DNA of 64,000 nucleotides from Blastomussa wellsi. Lineage: Eukaryota > Cnidaria > Anthozoa > Scleractinia > Plerogyridae. Every line of letters starts with the position of its first letter. The first letter of the stretch is position 1. The DNA lies in NCBI GenBank assembly GCA_947652115.1, contig OX393569.1, positions 12,386,576 through 12,450,575 of the forward strand, read 5' to 3'. Shown here piece by piece: positions 19,139 through 29,500 of this stretch. Under the pieces are notes generated by a model. The model saw nothing but the letters and a program-made list of their open reading frames with translations. It did no database searches and was not told where the DNA came from. Both the position numbers and the translations under genes were made by a program.

Positions 19139-19396
19139 CTAAATGGTTGATCTTTTTTGGAGCTCACGCAAAACAAGTTCAAAATTTTTCTTGGCTTTTT
19201 TCTCTATCCGTTTGAGCCGCTTTTGCAACGTGCCCCCTCCGCAATACACGCATAGCCGGTGGTCGGTTATTACACCGATTCCGCAGCTGCGGCATGGCGA
19301 CGGCTGTTGCATTCCTTTTTTGATTTGCCATTTGTGCTGATAACAATATTGTCCGTTGCACTTTTTGCCGCAGTTCTTTTTCCGGTTTCGAAGCAA
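19139..19396 (-). CDS. Second copy of the small cysteine-rich protein (right inverted repeat)
   Basis: About 85 residues, the same as the left copy apart from four extra residues (KKNF region) after the basic helix. The longer right copy is probably ancestral, since the left one lacks an in-frame 12 bp. It starts at TTG or further upstream, as in the left copy. Confidence 0.6.
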   Translation of the reverse strand: MLRNRKKNCGKKCNGQYCYQHKWQIKKGMQQPSPCRSCGIGVITDHRLCVYCGGGTLQKRLKRIEKKAKKNFELVLRELQKRSTI

Positions 19397-19473
19397 CCAC
19401 TCGCAGTTGTTTGCTATTTTTGGTCTCCGCCACTTCTCTCTAATTGTTTGAACGTGTCAATGTTCTTCTGCCA

Positions 19474-19638
19474 AGTAGTAGAGCCGGCATGAAACAAATA
19501 CTACCGAGGAGCTCAAAAATTGTCACATTTTCGCCGAAGTGGAAGAAGCGAGAAAAAGGCGAGCTTGTTCCACTTCGGCGAAAATGTGACAATTTTTGAG
19601 CCACGGGGTCGTATTTGTTTCATGCCGGCTCTACTACT
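19474..19638. repeat. 165-bp tip palindrome, right
   Basis: Same length and arms as the left tip palindrome; the inner arm begins agtagtagagccggc at 19474 and the outer arm ends at 19638. The outer unpaired patch differs from the left one by a few bases (gaccccgtgg against ccacctcgtgg). Confidence 0.92.
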
Positions 19639-19643
19639 ACAAA
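19639..19643. repeat. Right target-site duplication of the Polinton
   Basis: acaaa follows the terminal CTACTACT and equals the five bases before the left tip. Confidence 0.75.
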
Positions 19644-20429
19644 ATATCACTCTTTAAAAATACTACCACTTGCGGTAAAAAAAATTGTTTCATGCATACT
19701 TCCTTGAAGCAGAGTGCCGATCGTCAAATATGTTCAGCGTCGTGGAATTATAACAAGCTCCATACTTGATGTTTTGCTTCTCCAAAGTGTTCGTGTGGAC
19801 ACCCTGAATAAAAGTGCCATTGTGAGGATTTTAACCCCCCCCCCCTCCCCTTTAGGAGAAAAGATAATTCCTCTGCCTTTAGATCGAAGGCCGGTCTTCC
19901 ACGACGCTGATTGTATACTTGGGAATTCAATGCGGCAGCCTCTTCATCGATAGATGTTATGAGCCTCGCTTATTGCAGTTGTTAGCTCGTTGCAAGCTTC
20001 TCCAAGCTGTCGGGTGATTTATCTGTTTATCTGTTCACAAGCGTGCGCGTAAGATGGTCCAGTCTTAAGACACTCTGTCGCTCTCAAATGGATCTGTTAT
20101 GTTTTCTAAGGACATGGATGTGAGCTTGACGCTGGCAAGGAACTCACGATCGCTTTCCGCCATATTGGTTTGTGCCCGCATTAGTACATCGGGCTCTTCT
20201 AAGTACTAATTTACGGTGGCCAATTGACATTATCAACCCAGTTGATAAAACCAAATTATATTGTTATACTTCCCACCGACGCATAAAATGAATCGAAAAC
20301 CAAGCATGTCGAAACAAGCATAAAATGACAAGTGAGCATGTCGGATGGTATTCGTGAAATAGAAAACGCATGACGGGAATGTTGCGTGAACAAACATAGT
20401 CGCATTTTCAAACTTCAATGTCGCATTGT
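19644..20429. other. Non-coding right flank of the Polinton
   Basis: Contains a C-run near 19836-19847. No gene recognised. Confidence 0.5.
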
Positions 20430-20595
20430 GAAACTCTAATGTTGCACTGTCAAAGACTGAAGTTGGATCGTGAAACTTCAATGTCACATTGTGAAACTTT
20501 AATGTCGAATCGAGGGCAACAAATTAAAAAAAACATAAAATGTGATCTGAACATCGAAAGTGAAAGTCGAATTTTGGCGGGGATATAACGCCATA
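20430..20595 (-). repeat. Right arm of the inverted repeat that brackets the Polinton
   Basis: Reverse complement of 3833-4002, including tggcgttatat and the acattgaagtttcac-type units. Slightly shorter A/T run (8 against about 14 bases). Confidence 0.75.
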
Positions 20596-20752
20596 CAAGG
20601 GAGCCAATGGAAATGAAATATTCTGCATGTTTTCATGCAGGGACAAGGAATTATTAAATAACAGAATAAAGGATTGTAAATGCAAATTTCTCTTTGTCTA
20701 CAAAAGTAACGAAGAAATAAAATTTAATTTTAAACCACCAGTTTCCAACTGA

Positions 20753-20844
20753 ACCTCGTGATGTAGTGGTATAGATGATGGACTAGTAATCCGACAACGG
20801 TATTGACAGTAGGTGAAGGCCGAGGGTTCGAGGCTTGCCGGGGT
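20753..20844 (+). repeat. tRNA-like sequence, possible SINE head
   Basis: The ends (acctcg and ccggggt) can pair. A GTAGTGGTATAG-like A-box region, a ggactagtaatcc anticodon-like stem-loop and a ggttcgagg B-box-like motif occur in tRNA order. The region between anticodon arm and T arm is about 28 bases, too long for a Thr tRNA, and the T stem is imperfect. More likely a degenerate tRNA-derived repeat than a functional tRNA. Confidence 0.35.
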
Positions 20845-21984
20845 AAAAAAAGAAGAAAAAGGAAGAATTCGAGGGGAAAAATTCGAGGGGAATCTGGACA
20901 GAGAAATGCAGAGTAGAAGAGAGGGAAATAAGAAGAAAAAAGGACGAAGAAAAGGGACGCGAAACTCAGAAATAAATTCAATTAAATTTATATTCATTTC
21001 CCGATGCAACTCAGATTCTTTGGGCAGCAAGATAAATTTTGGCATGGTAACTTGGATAATTTTTTGCGCAAATTGTCTCCCCCTCCCCCCCCCTGGAAGC
21101 CTTCAGTTTTGTGAGCGGTCAATCCTTGGAATATAATTCAAAGTATAAAATTTTAAGCACCGAGCCTGTCCATGTCGGTTATCTTACAGATAATGTTTAT
21201 TTCTTCAATGTTTTTATGTCTTCCATCGGGATTTTCGGCGCAAATTTCCTAGCAACCAGGGAACAAATATGTTTAAAACTATGGTAATCGTAGTCAGGAG
21301 ACGACATAGTTGGCAAATGGTTTGTCACGGGTGTCTGTAAAACACGCGACACCCCCGGAACTTTTTTTGTTCGGAGTGTTCTCAGGTAAGTTGCGTTGTA
21401 GGAAACGGATGCTGCAATTCGACCAAGCAACACATCTCTTTATAAAACTCAGCTGCTTTTCATTGGAGATTCAACTTCTGTCCGCGTACAGAGTTGTGAC
21501 GCTCTACTATTCAAATCAGTCTTGTTATCCAAGAACCTTGTAGCGAAGATTGTACAACTCCTGGTGCGAATATTTTACAACAGATTTCGATCGGTGCTTT
21601 GACAGTCTTTGTAATCGTGAATTTTATGTTTGCATTTTAGCTTGCATGTGCATTGCTGCGATAATTTGTTTACATTTGTTGGGCGACAAAGAAATGATAT
21701 TTGTCATACACAGTCTGCGGTTTTCGAAACACTGACTGCAACTTTGTTACTTGTGAATAGCGGTATCACGCAATTCAAAAAAACTCGAAACATTGTATTT
21801 GTATGAATAAATCGGAAAAATCATGTTCATCAACTACAGTTATGTTAAGAGTTTCATACTGATATTTGAAATGTTGATTTCAATATTAAAGAAAGCTTGA
21901 ATTTCTGGAAACCAAATCAAAATGAAGCAAAATGAATCGAAATCGTCGAACGCACTCCTAATCTTTGATTACTACTAGTAAACT
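20845..21984. other. Non-coding region
   Basis: Purine-rich GAA/GGA sequence near 20860-20960 and a short C-rich stretch near 21080; otherwise unremarkable AT-rich sequence. No gene recognised. Confidence 0.5.
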
Positions 21985-22050
21985 AAAGTACTAAAGTATT
22001 ATTGGAAAGGCCTTTAAAAATGAAGAAGAATGGCATTTTCCATTTTGTAA

Positions 22051-23342
22051 GGGAGCATTCATTTTTTAGAAGGGGGGGTGGGCCGGAGGAATCCAGGGGA
22101 GGGTCATAATTTTTTTACCTGTCCCAAAAGGGAGGGTCAATATAAATTTGACACAACAAAAAGGGGGGGTCACTTAATTTTTTTAATATTATACAAGTTC
22201 ATATAAACAGTGATAATGGTGATAATGACAAAATTGAAGCATTTGCTAAAAAGTACATTGTCAACCCTGATCTGGTGAAAGAATATCTTGAGCACCTTAC
22301 GAATATTGAAGTGAGAAAAAATGTGCGCCAAGAAGAAAAGCGTAAGGCAAAGAAAGATGAAGAAACCAAAGGCTACGGAGACTATAACTGGGAGGAGTTG
22401 TACAAATCGGGAAACCTTAAAAAGCTCAAGGTTCCAGAGCTTAATAAATACATTTTTCACCACAACTTATCAAGGAGAAAAATGTCCAAATCAGAAAAAC
22501 TTAACCTTCTATCAGCTCACATCAGCACAGGCACCGCGGAGAGGGTGGGGCTGGAGGGGCTTTAGCCCCCCCACTTTCTTCCTTTCTGTCTGTTGAGTTT
22601 AGCTTAGAAGTTAGCCAATACATCTATTTCATGATATTTTGTTAAAATATGAGGTTGTAATACGTTTTCTTCTTTGTTTTTCATTGAAAACAATTAAAAA
22701 TTAACTTAATGTTAGCGTTTTTTGGATGCATTTCTAGCCATTTCAGAAGAATAATATTTCAAATTTTTGCTCCCCCGGACCCCCCTACTTGGCTCACGCT
22801 GGCGCGTTCGCGTTAGCCCCCTCACTTGAAAATCCGCTCCGCGGGCCCTGCAGCAAAGGTTTATGTGATAGGATCTTGACATTGAGTGCCGCTAAAACTG
22901 CAGCAACGCAAGACTCAGACAGTCAGTCAGAAGATGATGAAGTCAGCGTCAGCGAGGTGTCAGGAAGTAAAGATGAACTACTACTGGAATTTGGGGATGC
23001 AAGCGACTCAGAAGAAAATGACTCAGACGACAGTGAAAGGGAAGAGGAAAACGAGCTGCCTGAAGGAGACAGGGTAAACCGTTATGGCAGAAAAGTGGGC
23101 AATTGGAGGTGGCGTTATTCTAACTAACAGGTGCGTGTGCAAAGGACCACAGGACCGTTGCAAAATCCAGCAAAAAAAAATTGTCAGGAGAAATGGGGTG
23201 GGTCACTATAAATTTAACTGCTTCTCGGGGGAGGGTCACATTTTTTAACAAAAACTATAGAGGGAGGGCTGGGAGATTTTACATTCATGCTCATAGCGAT
23301 TCCTCCGGCCCACCCCCCCCCTTCTAAAAAATGAATGCTCCC
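22051..23342. mobile_element. 1.29-kb DNA transposon with 43-bp terminal inverted repeats and TAA target duplication
   Basis: Begins GGGAGCATTCATTTTTTAGA and ends with the reverse complement; TAA flanks both sides (22048-22050 and 23343-23345), and the empty site is inferable from the related repeat at 49860. A 3-bp TAA duplication fits PIF/Harbinger-type transposition, though the family is not proven. It carries a plus-strand coding remnant. Confidence 0.85.
22203..22565 (+). pseudogene. Transposon-encoded protein remnant with lysine-rich helix
   Basis: A frame reading KIEAFAKKYIVNPDLVKEYL, then a charged helix and NWEELYKSGNLKKLKVPELN, with a SAP-like helix-turn-helix feel (LKVPELNKYIFHHNL). 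A later frame (22789-23127) is Ser/Asp/Glu-rich and ends NRYGRKVGNWRWRY. It looks like the tail of a transposon protein whose catalytic part is lost. Family not recognised. Confidence 0.45.
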
Positions 23343-23470
23343 TAATATCTCCTTTCATTCCAGAGACATTCAAGATTTTGGAATTATGCAAATTAGGTAC
23401 CGATGACGCCATAAGGTGTGATTGTATGGGTGAAAAACACGAAATATTGCATATTTCTGCAAGATATATT

Positions 23471-24265
23471 CTGGAATATATTCCGGCTATTTGGGAGCAG
23501 AATAGCCGGAATGGAAATCCAGGTATTCCGGAATGAGAATAGCTCCCAAACAAACGCTTACTTGCATATTATTCCAATTATTCTTATTCCGGATTGATCA
23601 CAAACGAACGCGCCCAAAAAGATTTGGTAGGAGTGAATGAGAAAGTTCACAGATTAATTGAACTGACAGCAGAGTTCGAGTCCGTTGGGAGTCAGGCATG
23701 TTTCAACACAAGGGAATATCCCCAATCTGCAGCGAAATACTTTAACTATTTTGTCAAAAAAATTTGCTGAACTGATTCTGTTTAGTCTTTGATGGCCGTC
23801 TGATTAGTCCGGCAGCAAGAGGCTGATTGAAAAGGGCGCAAGAGTACTGAAAAGGTTTAAAGATGGTTTTTATAGATTGAAACCTCTTTTACACCAGGTA
23901 GTTTGTAGTCTCAAATTGTGGTACACGTTTTGAGTTGTAGCCATGTTTTTGAAGGTTGGGGAGGGTCAAACTGAGTGGTTACATGGGAACGAGGCTGAAG
24001 TCACTCAAGTTATTCCTATACTCTTACCCGAAAAGAAAACAAAATATTATATAGATACCACAGAAGACTTTATAAAATGTATTGATATGAAAAACATGAC
24101 CAATTTGTCAATATTTGCCCAAGTTGTATGTGACGTGTCACAAAATCCACATTCATTATTACATAGGAACTGAAACATCGTTACTTACTGAAATGAAATC
24201 TTACATGTAAGAGTCAATCGATTTCGCCATCTTCATTCAACAGCAACACTCATGTTTTCCCACCA
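23471..24265. other. Non-coding region
   Basis: A local palindromic patch (ggctatttgggagc region, 23484-23550) lies at the left. No gene recognised. Confidence 0.45.
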
Positions 24266-24399
24266 CGGTATGAGGGGTTATCGCCACCATAACTGTCTTT
24301 TCATTTTACGGTACTGTTTTCCTTTTTATTGTAGAACGTCTCATTTCACTGCAGTTGTCTCCTTTCCGTGAAAGACGTTCCACTGTTTTGCACAAGTAT

Positions 24400-25345
24400 A
24401 TAGGTAGGGAGAAACATGAGAGTATATGGCATCATGTACTAACTTTTCTTGACATATACGGGATATGGATAGAAGAGAAATAGATCGATAATTCTCTATC
24501 ACATCCTTGGCATCTGCTTTATATACAGGGGTGACATTAGCCTTTTTCCACAGAGAAGGAACTTTCCCACTACTAAACGACAGGTTAAATAACAAAGTCA
24601 ATGGAAGTGATAGCTCCTCTGCACACTCTTTCAGAATCCTTGCAGACATACCATCCACTCCAGCAGCTTTGTTAATATCCAACTTACTAAGAATATCTTT
24701 CACTTTAATATTGGATGCTGAAACTTCCATCAGTAGGTCTGGATCGACTACATCACCACAAAGGGCCATGGAGCTCGGATCAGCTATTTTGGTGGAGAAT
24801 ACAGAGCCAGAGAATTCTTTGAACAAGGAAGCTTTCTCAATTGGGTCTTCTATGACCTCTGGTAATCTTTTTGCCTTAGACTTAAGTGAATGAAAGGACC
24901 AAAACTTTTTAGGATTTGACTTCAACTTGTCTGACAAGGACTTTAGATACTGGCGATATTTAGAGGAAATAAGACCCTTAGTTTCCTTCCTAAGTAACTT
25001 AAATTTTGATGACAGTTCTTCAGAAGCATTGGTCTTCAACCGTTTCCACAAGGCTTTCTTTTTCCTTACTAACCTCAGAACATCGTTATCTATCCATGGT
25101 GGTCTGGAATTGCGTCTTAAGGTGGATTTCCACTGTCGCGTATTTTTTTACGTGCGTTTACGTGCGTAAAAATATTTAGAGACAATGTATGAACGGCTTG
25201 CGTAAACGTTTACGCAAGTCGTTCATACATTGTCTCTAATTTTTTTACGCACGTGAACGCACGTAAAAAATTACGCGACAGTGGAAATCAACCTTAAGCT
25301 TCATCCTTGGCACATGCTGATTGACTGCCGCAAGTACAAGATCTG
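24400..25345 (-). pseudogene. Non-LTR retrotransposon (CR1/L2-like) reverse transcriptase fragment
   Basis: Minus frame with RPPWIDNDVLRLVRKKKALW, FWSFHSLKSK, LDINKAAGVDGMSARILKEC, LFNLSFSSGKVPSLWKKANV and NYRSISLL. These are the linker and first palm blocks of CR1/L2/jockey-type reverse transcriptases. The coding sequence is cut by a TTAA-flanked MITE at 25121-25293. It ends before the FADD box, so it is a dead piece. Confidence 0.85.
25121..25293. mobile_element. 173-bp foldback MITE with TTAA target duplication (piggyBac-like)
   Basis: GGTGGATTTCCACTGTCGCG at one end pairs with its near complement at the other, and TTAA stands on both sides (25117-25120, 25294-25297). The interior is an almost perfect palindrome around tacgcaagtcgttcatac. 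It is inserted in the LINE reading frame. Confidence 0.88.
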
Positions 25346-25348
25346 TGG

Positions 25349-25741
25349 AATTACACTAATTACACTTTAAAGTTCTAAAGCCCCCGATCAAATGGCACAT
25401 GATAGTCGATGATAGTTTAACTCCCCAAACTATCATCAACTATCGTGCACGTGTTCAAACGGGAAAACTATCATCAACTATCATGAAGATTTTGAACAAG
25501 TTCAAAGTGAATGATAGTCGATAGTATTGCACGATAGTTCGTGTTCAAACGCAAATGATAGCTGGAACTATCATCAACTACCATGACCGTTTGATCGGGG
25601 CTTAACAAATACAGTTGTGACCAATTTAGAATTGCCACTCTCGTAGAATAGGGAAGCTCAATTTTTGCAGAATTTGGCTTCGTACATTTGATAAAATTGA
25701 AAGTTAATTTGTTAGAACTTTAAAGTGTAATTAGTGTAATT
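25349..25741. mobile_element. 393-bp repeat with 30-bp terminal inverted repeats
   Basis: aattacactaattacacttt at 25349 recurs inverted, ending at 25741 (30 bp in all). It contains the younger foldback at 25379-25602 next to its left arm. Confidence 0.7.
25379..25602. mobile_element. 224-bp foldback MITE with TAA target duplication
   Basis: Starts AGCCCCCGATCAAA and ends with the near reverse complement TTTGATCGGGGCT; TAA lies on each side. The interior holds several inverted gatagtt/aactatc words. A PIF/Harbinger-type origin is suggested by the 3-bp duplication. Confidence 0.75.
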
Positions 25742-26055
25742 TGACAAAATATACTTGTGCAAAACAGCGGAACATGTCTTTCACAGAAAAAAGACGACTG
25801 CAGTGAAATGAAACGTGCTACAATAAAAAGGAAAACAGTACCATAAAATGAAAAGACAGTTATGGTGGGGATAACCTCTCATACTAGGAGGCTCTGCTGC
25901 TGCCAGAGCTCCGCTATTAATATTAAACAATGGAAAATACCAGATTATACCAAGGATATTAAATCGCAACATGTAATACTGTACAAAGGGAATTCTTAAA
26001 ATTTCATAATTTTCACTTACAGGATTCAATAAAATTATAAATCAGTAGCAAAGCT

Positions 26056-26583
26056 CTAGCATTCACAACCCTTCATATTGACTTGAACTGAGATTCCCTG
26101 AAATGTCATTGCTGTCTTGATTAGTTCATTGCCAACACTGTACTTTTGGCCACCTTCACAAAAATCTTCTGCAAGTTCTCTCAATGTTATGGCAATTCGC
26201 CTGGAAACAATATCCTGTCTTTTTATGGCATGTTTCCACTTATAGCGAGCTGGCCCCCTAACTATGATCAAAGACCTCCTTGGCATTGGAACAGCAACTT
26301 CAGTACTATGTCCATTATCTGAGAATGTGAGAGTGCTTTCTGACAGAAGGTTCAGTGTTACAAGGCGATCACCCCACACCCAAAAGTCATCAAAATGTGG
26401 ATCAATAGAAGATCCTCTGTCTGGTAAATACTCTAAATTGCACAGTTCAACTGGTTGGAAATCTGACAATGCTGGGACAATACTCCACATGCGTTCCACT
26501 AAAACCTTACTGAACTGTGGCAGTCCAGTAAAATGATCTTGCTTTAACTTCCTTTTCTTGAAATTCACCTGAGGTCCAAAGTC
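26056..26583 (-). CDS. ALKBH4: ALKBH4 exon 2 (last coding exon)
   Basis: Acceptor cttgcag precedes GAC TTT GGA. It carries the whole catalytic core: PHFDDFW, LVTLNLLS, VAVPMPRRSLIIV, YKWKHAIKR and FQGISVQV. The stop is at 26056. Confidence 0.94.
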   Translation of the reverse strand, partial: DFGPQVNFKKRKLKQDHFTGLPQFSKVLVERMWSIVPALSDFQPVELCNLEYLPDRGSSIDPHFDDFWVWGDRLVTLNLLSESTLTFSDNGHSTEVAVPMPRRSLIIVRGPARYKWKHAIKRQDIVSRRIAITLRELAEDFCEGGQKYSVGNELIKTAMTFQGISVQVNMKGCEC

Positions 26584-29500
26584 CTGCAAGAAGGGATATA
26601 TTCAAGACCCTGATAATATTGTAAAATGAATACTAAAGTCTTTGGACCGAAAAAATCTTCAAGAAGTAAACTATGTAGCAGACTGAAAAGGGTACAGCTC
26701 GAGCCTGCGATCTATTTAAAAACCACCACCTGGTTAGCGATCACCGTAAAAAGCCATGTGACCTGGAGGTAGTCTACACCTGAGTACTCCATATAATGCC
26801 AAAGGGAAATTTTTGTTTTCTTCTTTGTATTTCCGCTGTTTTTAGTCTACTAGACAGCACAAGTTCTCCCACGCGTCTGGAAAACAAGGTGACATTTTTT
26901 CTTGGAATTGAATACAACCACACTTGAGCAGATGCTTACTCGTAGCAAAATCACTGTTGGATGCTCATGTGCATTTGCAAACCATTATTCATAGGCAGTT
27001 ATTTGTAGGTCACGTGGTAGGGTCTGGGCCAATGAAAAGGGGGGAAAAATGAATTGAATGATAGTGTTATTTTCCAGTCACACAGTACTTTGATTTAATT
27101 TACAGATGAACCAAACCAAAATGTGACAGAAATTATCCTGCAATACTACACACTGAACTTTCCACTATAAGCTGTCAAAAGGTGTGGGCTGAAATTAAGA
27201 TAACTCAATAACTTGATGACAATACAAAATAAACAGGGGTAAAATGGATTTTAAATTTAATTTATGTTTCACTTTATGGTATATGTTGGTTTCTATCTGA
27301 TACCATTTGGCCAACTGCAGGACCTGCAAAAATAAAATACAGCACAATTATAATAATTTATTATGTTGAGGTGAATAAGTTTTAGCCATAGCCACTCAAG
27401 TGGACATCCATCACCAATACAATACAAAATACAATCTGCTATAACAGCCAATGGGAGTGCACAGAAGATACCAGCTGCTCATTTGATTTACATGTATGTC
27501 CTATCAAAACAAGATAAAAAGAAAACACCTGTGTAACACAATAATAATAATTATTGTTGTTATACAGGATAGGGTATTACATCTGTCATTACACTGATTT
27601 TGGTGGTCAAGGAGTGGATCTGGGAAACATTTCTGGAATAATACTTGCATGAAATAGTAATTGATAAGTTTCTTCAGTGACCACATTGTAAACATTGTAA
27701 TTACAGATTTCAACTGCAAATTGGCAACCACATTTTTAACGGAATTTGGAAGAATAAAGAATGTTTCATCAGGGATAAAAAGCTGTGTCCAGACTTTTCC
27801 ATCTCACTTACCCAACGGAGAAGGTCCTGTGGCTGTCTGCTAATTAAATAATAAAAAAGGAAACTAGTCTTTCCCAGGGTAAACAAAATTTGACAGCAGC
27901 TTGTCTGAAGGGAAAGTTATAATTAACGGTTTTCTTTCAAGCCCTGTTAATACATTATATTATTTTTTCCTAAGGCTGTTTCAAATGTGTAACAAAATGC
28001 TAAACCAAACTGTCTTAACAAAAAAGTTGAACACCCTGCTAGATTTTAAGATCCAGAAGCCCTGAAATATTATTTCAGATTATTAATGAGGAATTTCTGA
28101 TGAAAACTATGTCCCAGTGAAAAAAACGACACATTTAAGATTAAAATAATTAAAATGAGGAAAAAATTGATTTATTTTAGGTGCTTTTATTCTTCTTTTA
28201 TGCTTTAATTGCCTGTTGGACAGCAAAAAATGGTTTTCCTCCTCTGAGCTAGACCTAATAAAACAATGTTAAATCAGCTTAAAAAATGCATAATTTGCCG
28301 CATAATGTACCTTTCTTGCCGCATAATTTTCCCTTCAAATTTTACTGCTCAGGCAGAAATAAAAAAGGCTTATGAATTTTCTCTCTGGGACTGAGGTTTA
28401 ATGTCCAACTCTCGCAAGACGTAGGGCCGAGCATAGGGCAACTTTTATTTATAAATGTTTAAATAACTTATTTTCACATCGTTTTAATATTGAATTCAAT
28501 AAGGATAAGCATGATTATAATACTAGATGTAAAAACAATATCCGTAAGAGTGCATCTAATAGGAACTGGGGCCATTGGACCTTGACAAACTTTGCCTCTA
28601 ACGATTGGAATAAATTAGACCTTTCAATCAGACAAAGCCCATCATTAGCCAGTTTTAAAAGAGTGTTAAGAAATGTAAATAGTTTTTAGTTTAATTTTTA
28701 TATATTCATATATTAGTCTTTATTTTTCTTTTTCGTTCTTTTTTAATCTTTTGAGGACTCTTTTGTAAATCACTTATCAGTGAAATTGATTTCCTCAATA
28801 AAGATTATTAATAAAATAAAAAAATAACATATCACTAAACCCTTGAATTCATTAAAATGACCCTTCTCAAAATATTCTCCAAAGACCTTTCATGACAAGA
28901 TGGAATAAATTAATGAAAGAAAATAAAATATCAAAGTCTAACACTAACCAAACAGACTAACTTTGGCAACAAATCCAAACAATCTATAATTTCCATTGTT
29001 GCTGATTAAGGAGCCATCTATTTGCTTTTTACAAATTTAAACAGTTACACAGTGCTTTCAATAAGCACCGACGGCCGACAAAAAGCGTTGGCTACTTCGC
29101 TCTACTTTGCTTAGAAACGTCAGCTACTTTTTTCCTTCATTCCTTCCTTCCTTCAATTAAGGAGAGATTAAAACAAACAGTCGGTTACTCTACTCGGACC
29201 GACTGCCTACTTCAAAATTTATTGAAACCCCTGGTTACAGTATTTATGCAGTTTGTTGATAGAACAAAACAACTTTTCAACTGTTAATTACATGTACACT
29301 GACTAAAGTTTCAGATAATGATTTAAATCCACAAAACAAAGATCTGCTTAATAAAAGATTTTCAAAAAATGCAACAAAAACAAAGTATGGGGTAGCCTTA
29401 GACATACGGGCACTTCATGACTTGGCAGGAGGGGGGGGACTGTGATTTCCGAACCCGAAACTTTCCGCTTTGGAAAAAATGTAAATCCTAGTTCAAGTCT

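Larger units (their letters stand above)
4836..19638. mobile_element. Complete 14.8-kb Polinton (Maverick) DNA transposon
   Basis: Terminal inverted repeats of 587 and 599 bp begin AGTAGTAG and end CTACTACT, flanked by acaaa on both sides. Inside are polymerase B, integrase, packaging ATPase and a hexon-like capsid protein, the defining Polinton set, plus at least seven further genes. Order: polymerase (+), then integrase, p141, p73, p169, p140, p186, ATPase and capsid (all -), p321 (+), p540 (-), a capsid-associated candidate (+), p212 (+) and p103 (-). At least nine in-frame stops and several indels make it non-autonomous, although both ends are intact. No cysteine protease was recognised. 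Confidence 0.96.
19040..19638 (-). repeat. Right terminal inverted repeat of the Polinton
   Basis: Reverse complement of 4836-5422, with a 12-bp extra stretch that adds four codons (AKKN-type) to the cysteine-rich frame. It carries the same tip palindrome. Confidence 0.95.
21985..23470. repeat. Half of a dispersed foldback repeat, split by a younger transposon
   Basis: 21985-22050 and 23343-23470 together match the left arm of the foldback at 49860-50645 (gaaaggcctttaaaaatgaa, then ccagagacattcaagatttt and gcaaattaggt). The 1.29-kb element between them interrupts the match exactly. Confidence 0.75.
24266..25884. mobile_element. Composite element with about 120-bp inverted arms around a LINE fragment
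   Basis: 24266-24397 and 25745-25884 are inverted copies (taactgtcttttcattttac against gtaaaatgaaaagacagtta, and the neighbouring sequence). Between them are a LINE reverse-transcriptase piece and three foldback insertions. It may be one non-autonomous transposon that captured a LINE or was invaded by one. The outer limits and any target duplication are uncertain. Confidence 0.6.

Noticed and set aside
20753..20844. Functional tRNA-Thr gene (AGT anticodon)
   Set aside because: The segment between anticodon and T arms is about 28 bases and the T stem is mismatched; a tRNA-derived repeat is more likely.
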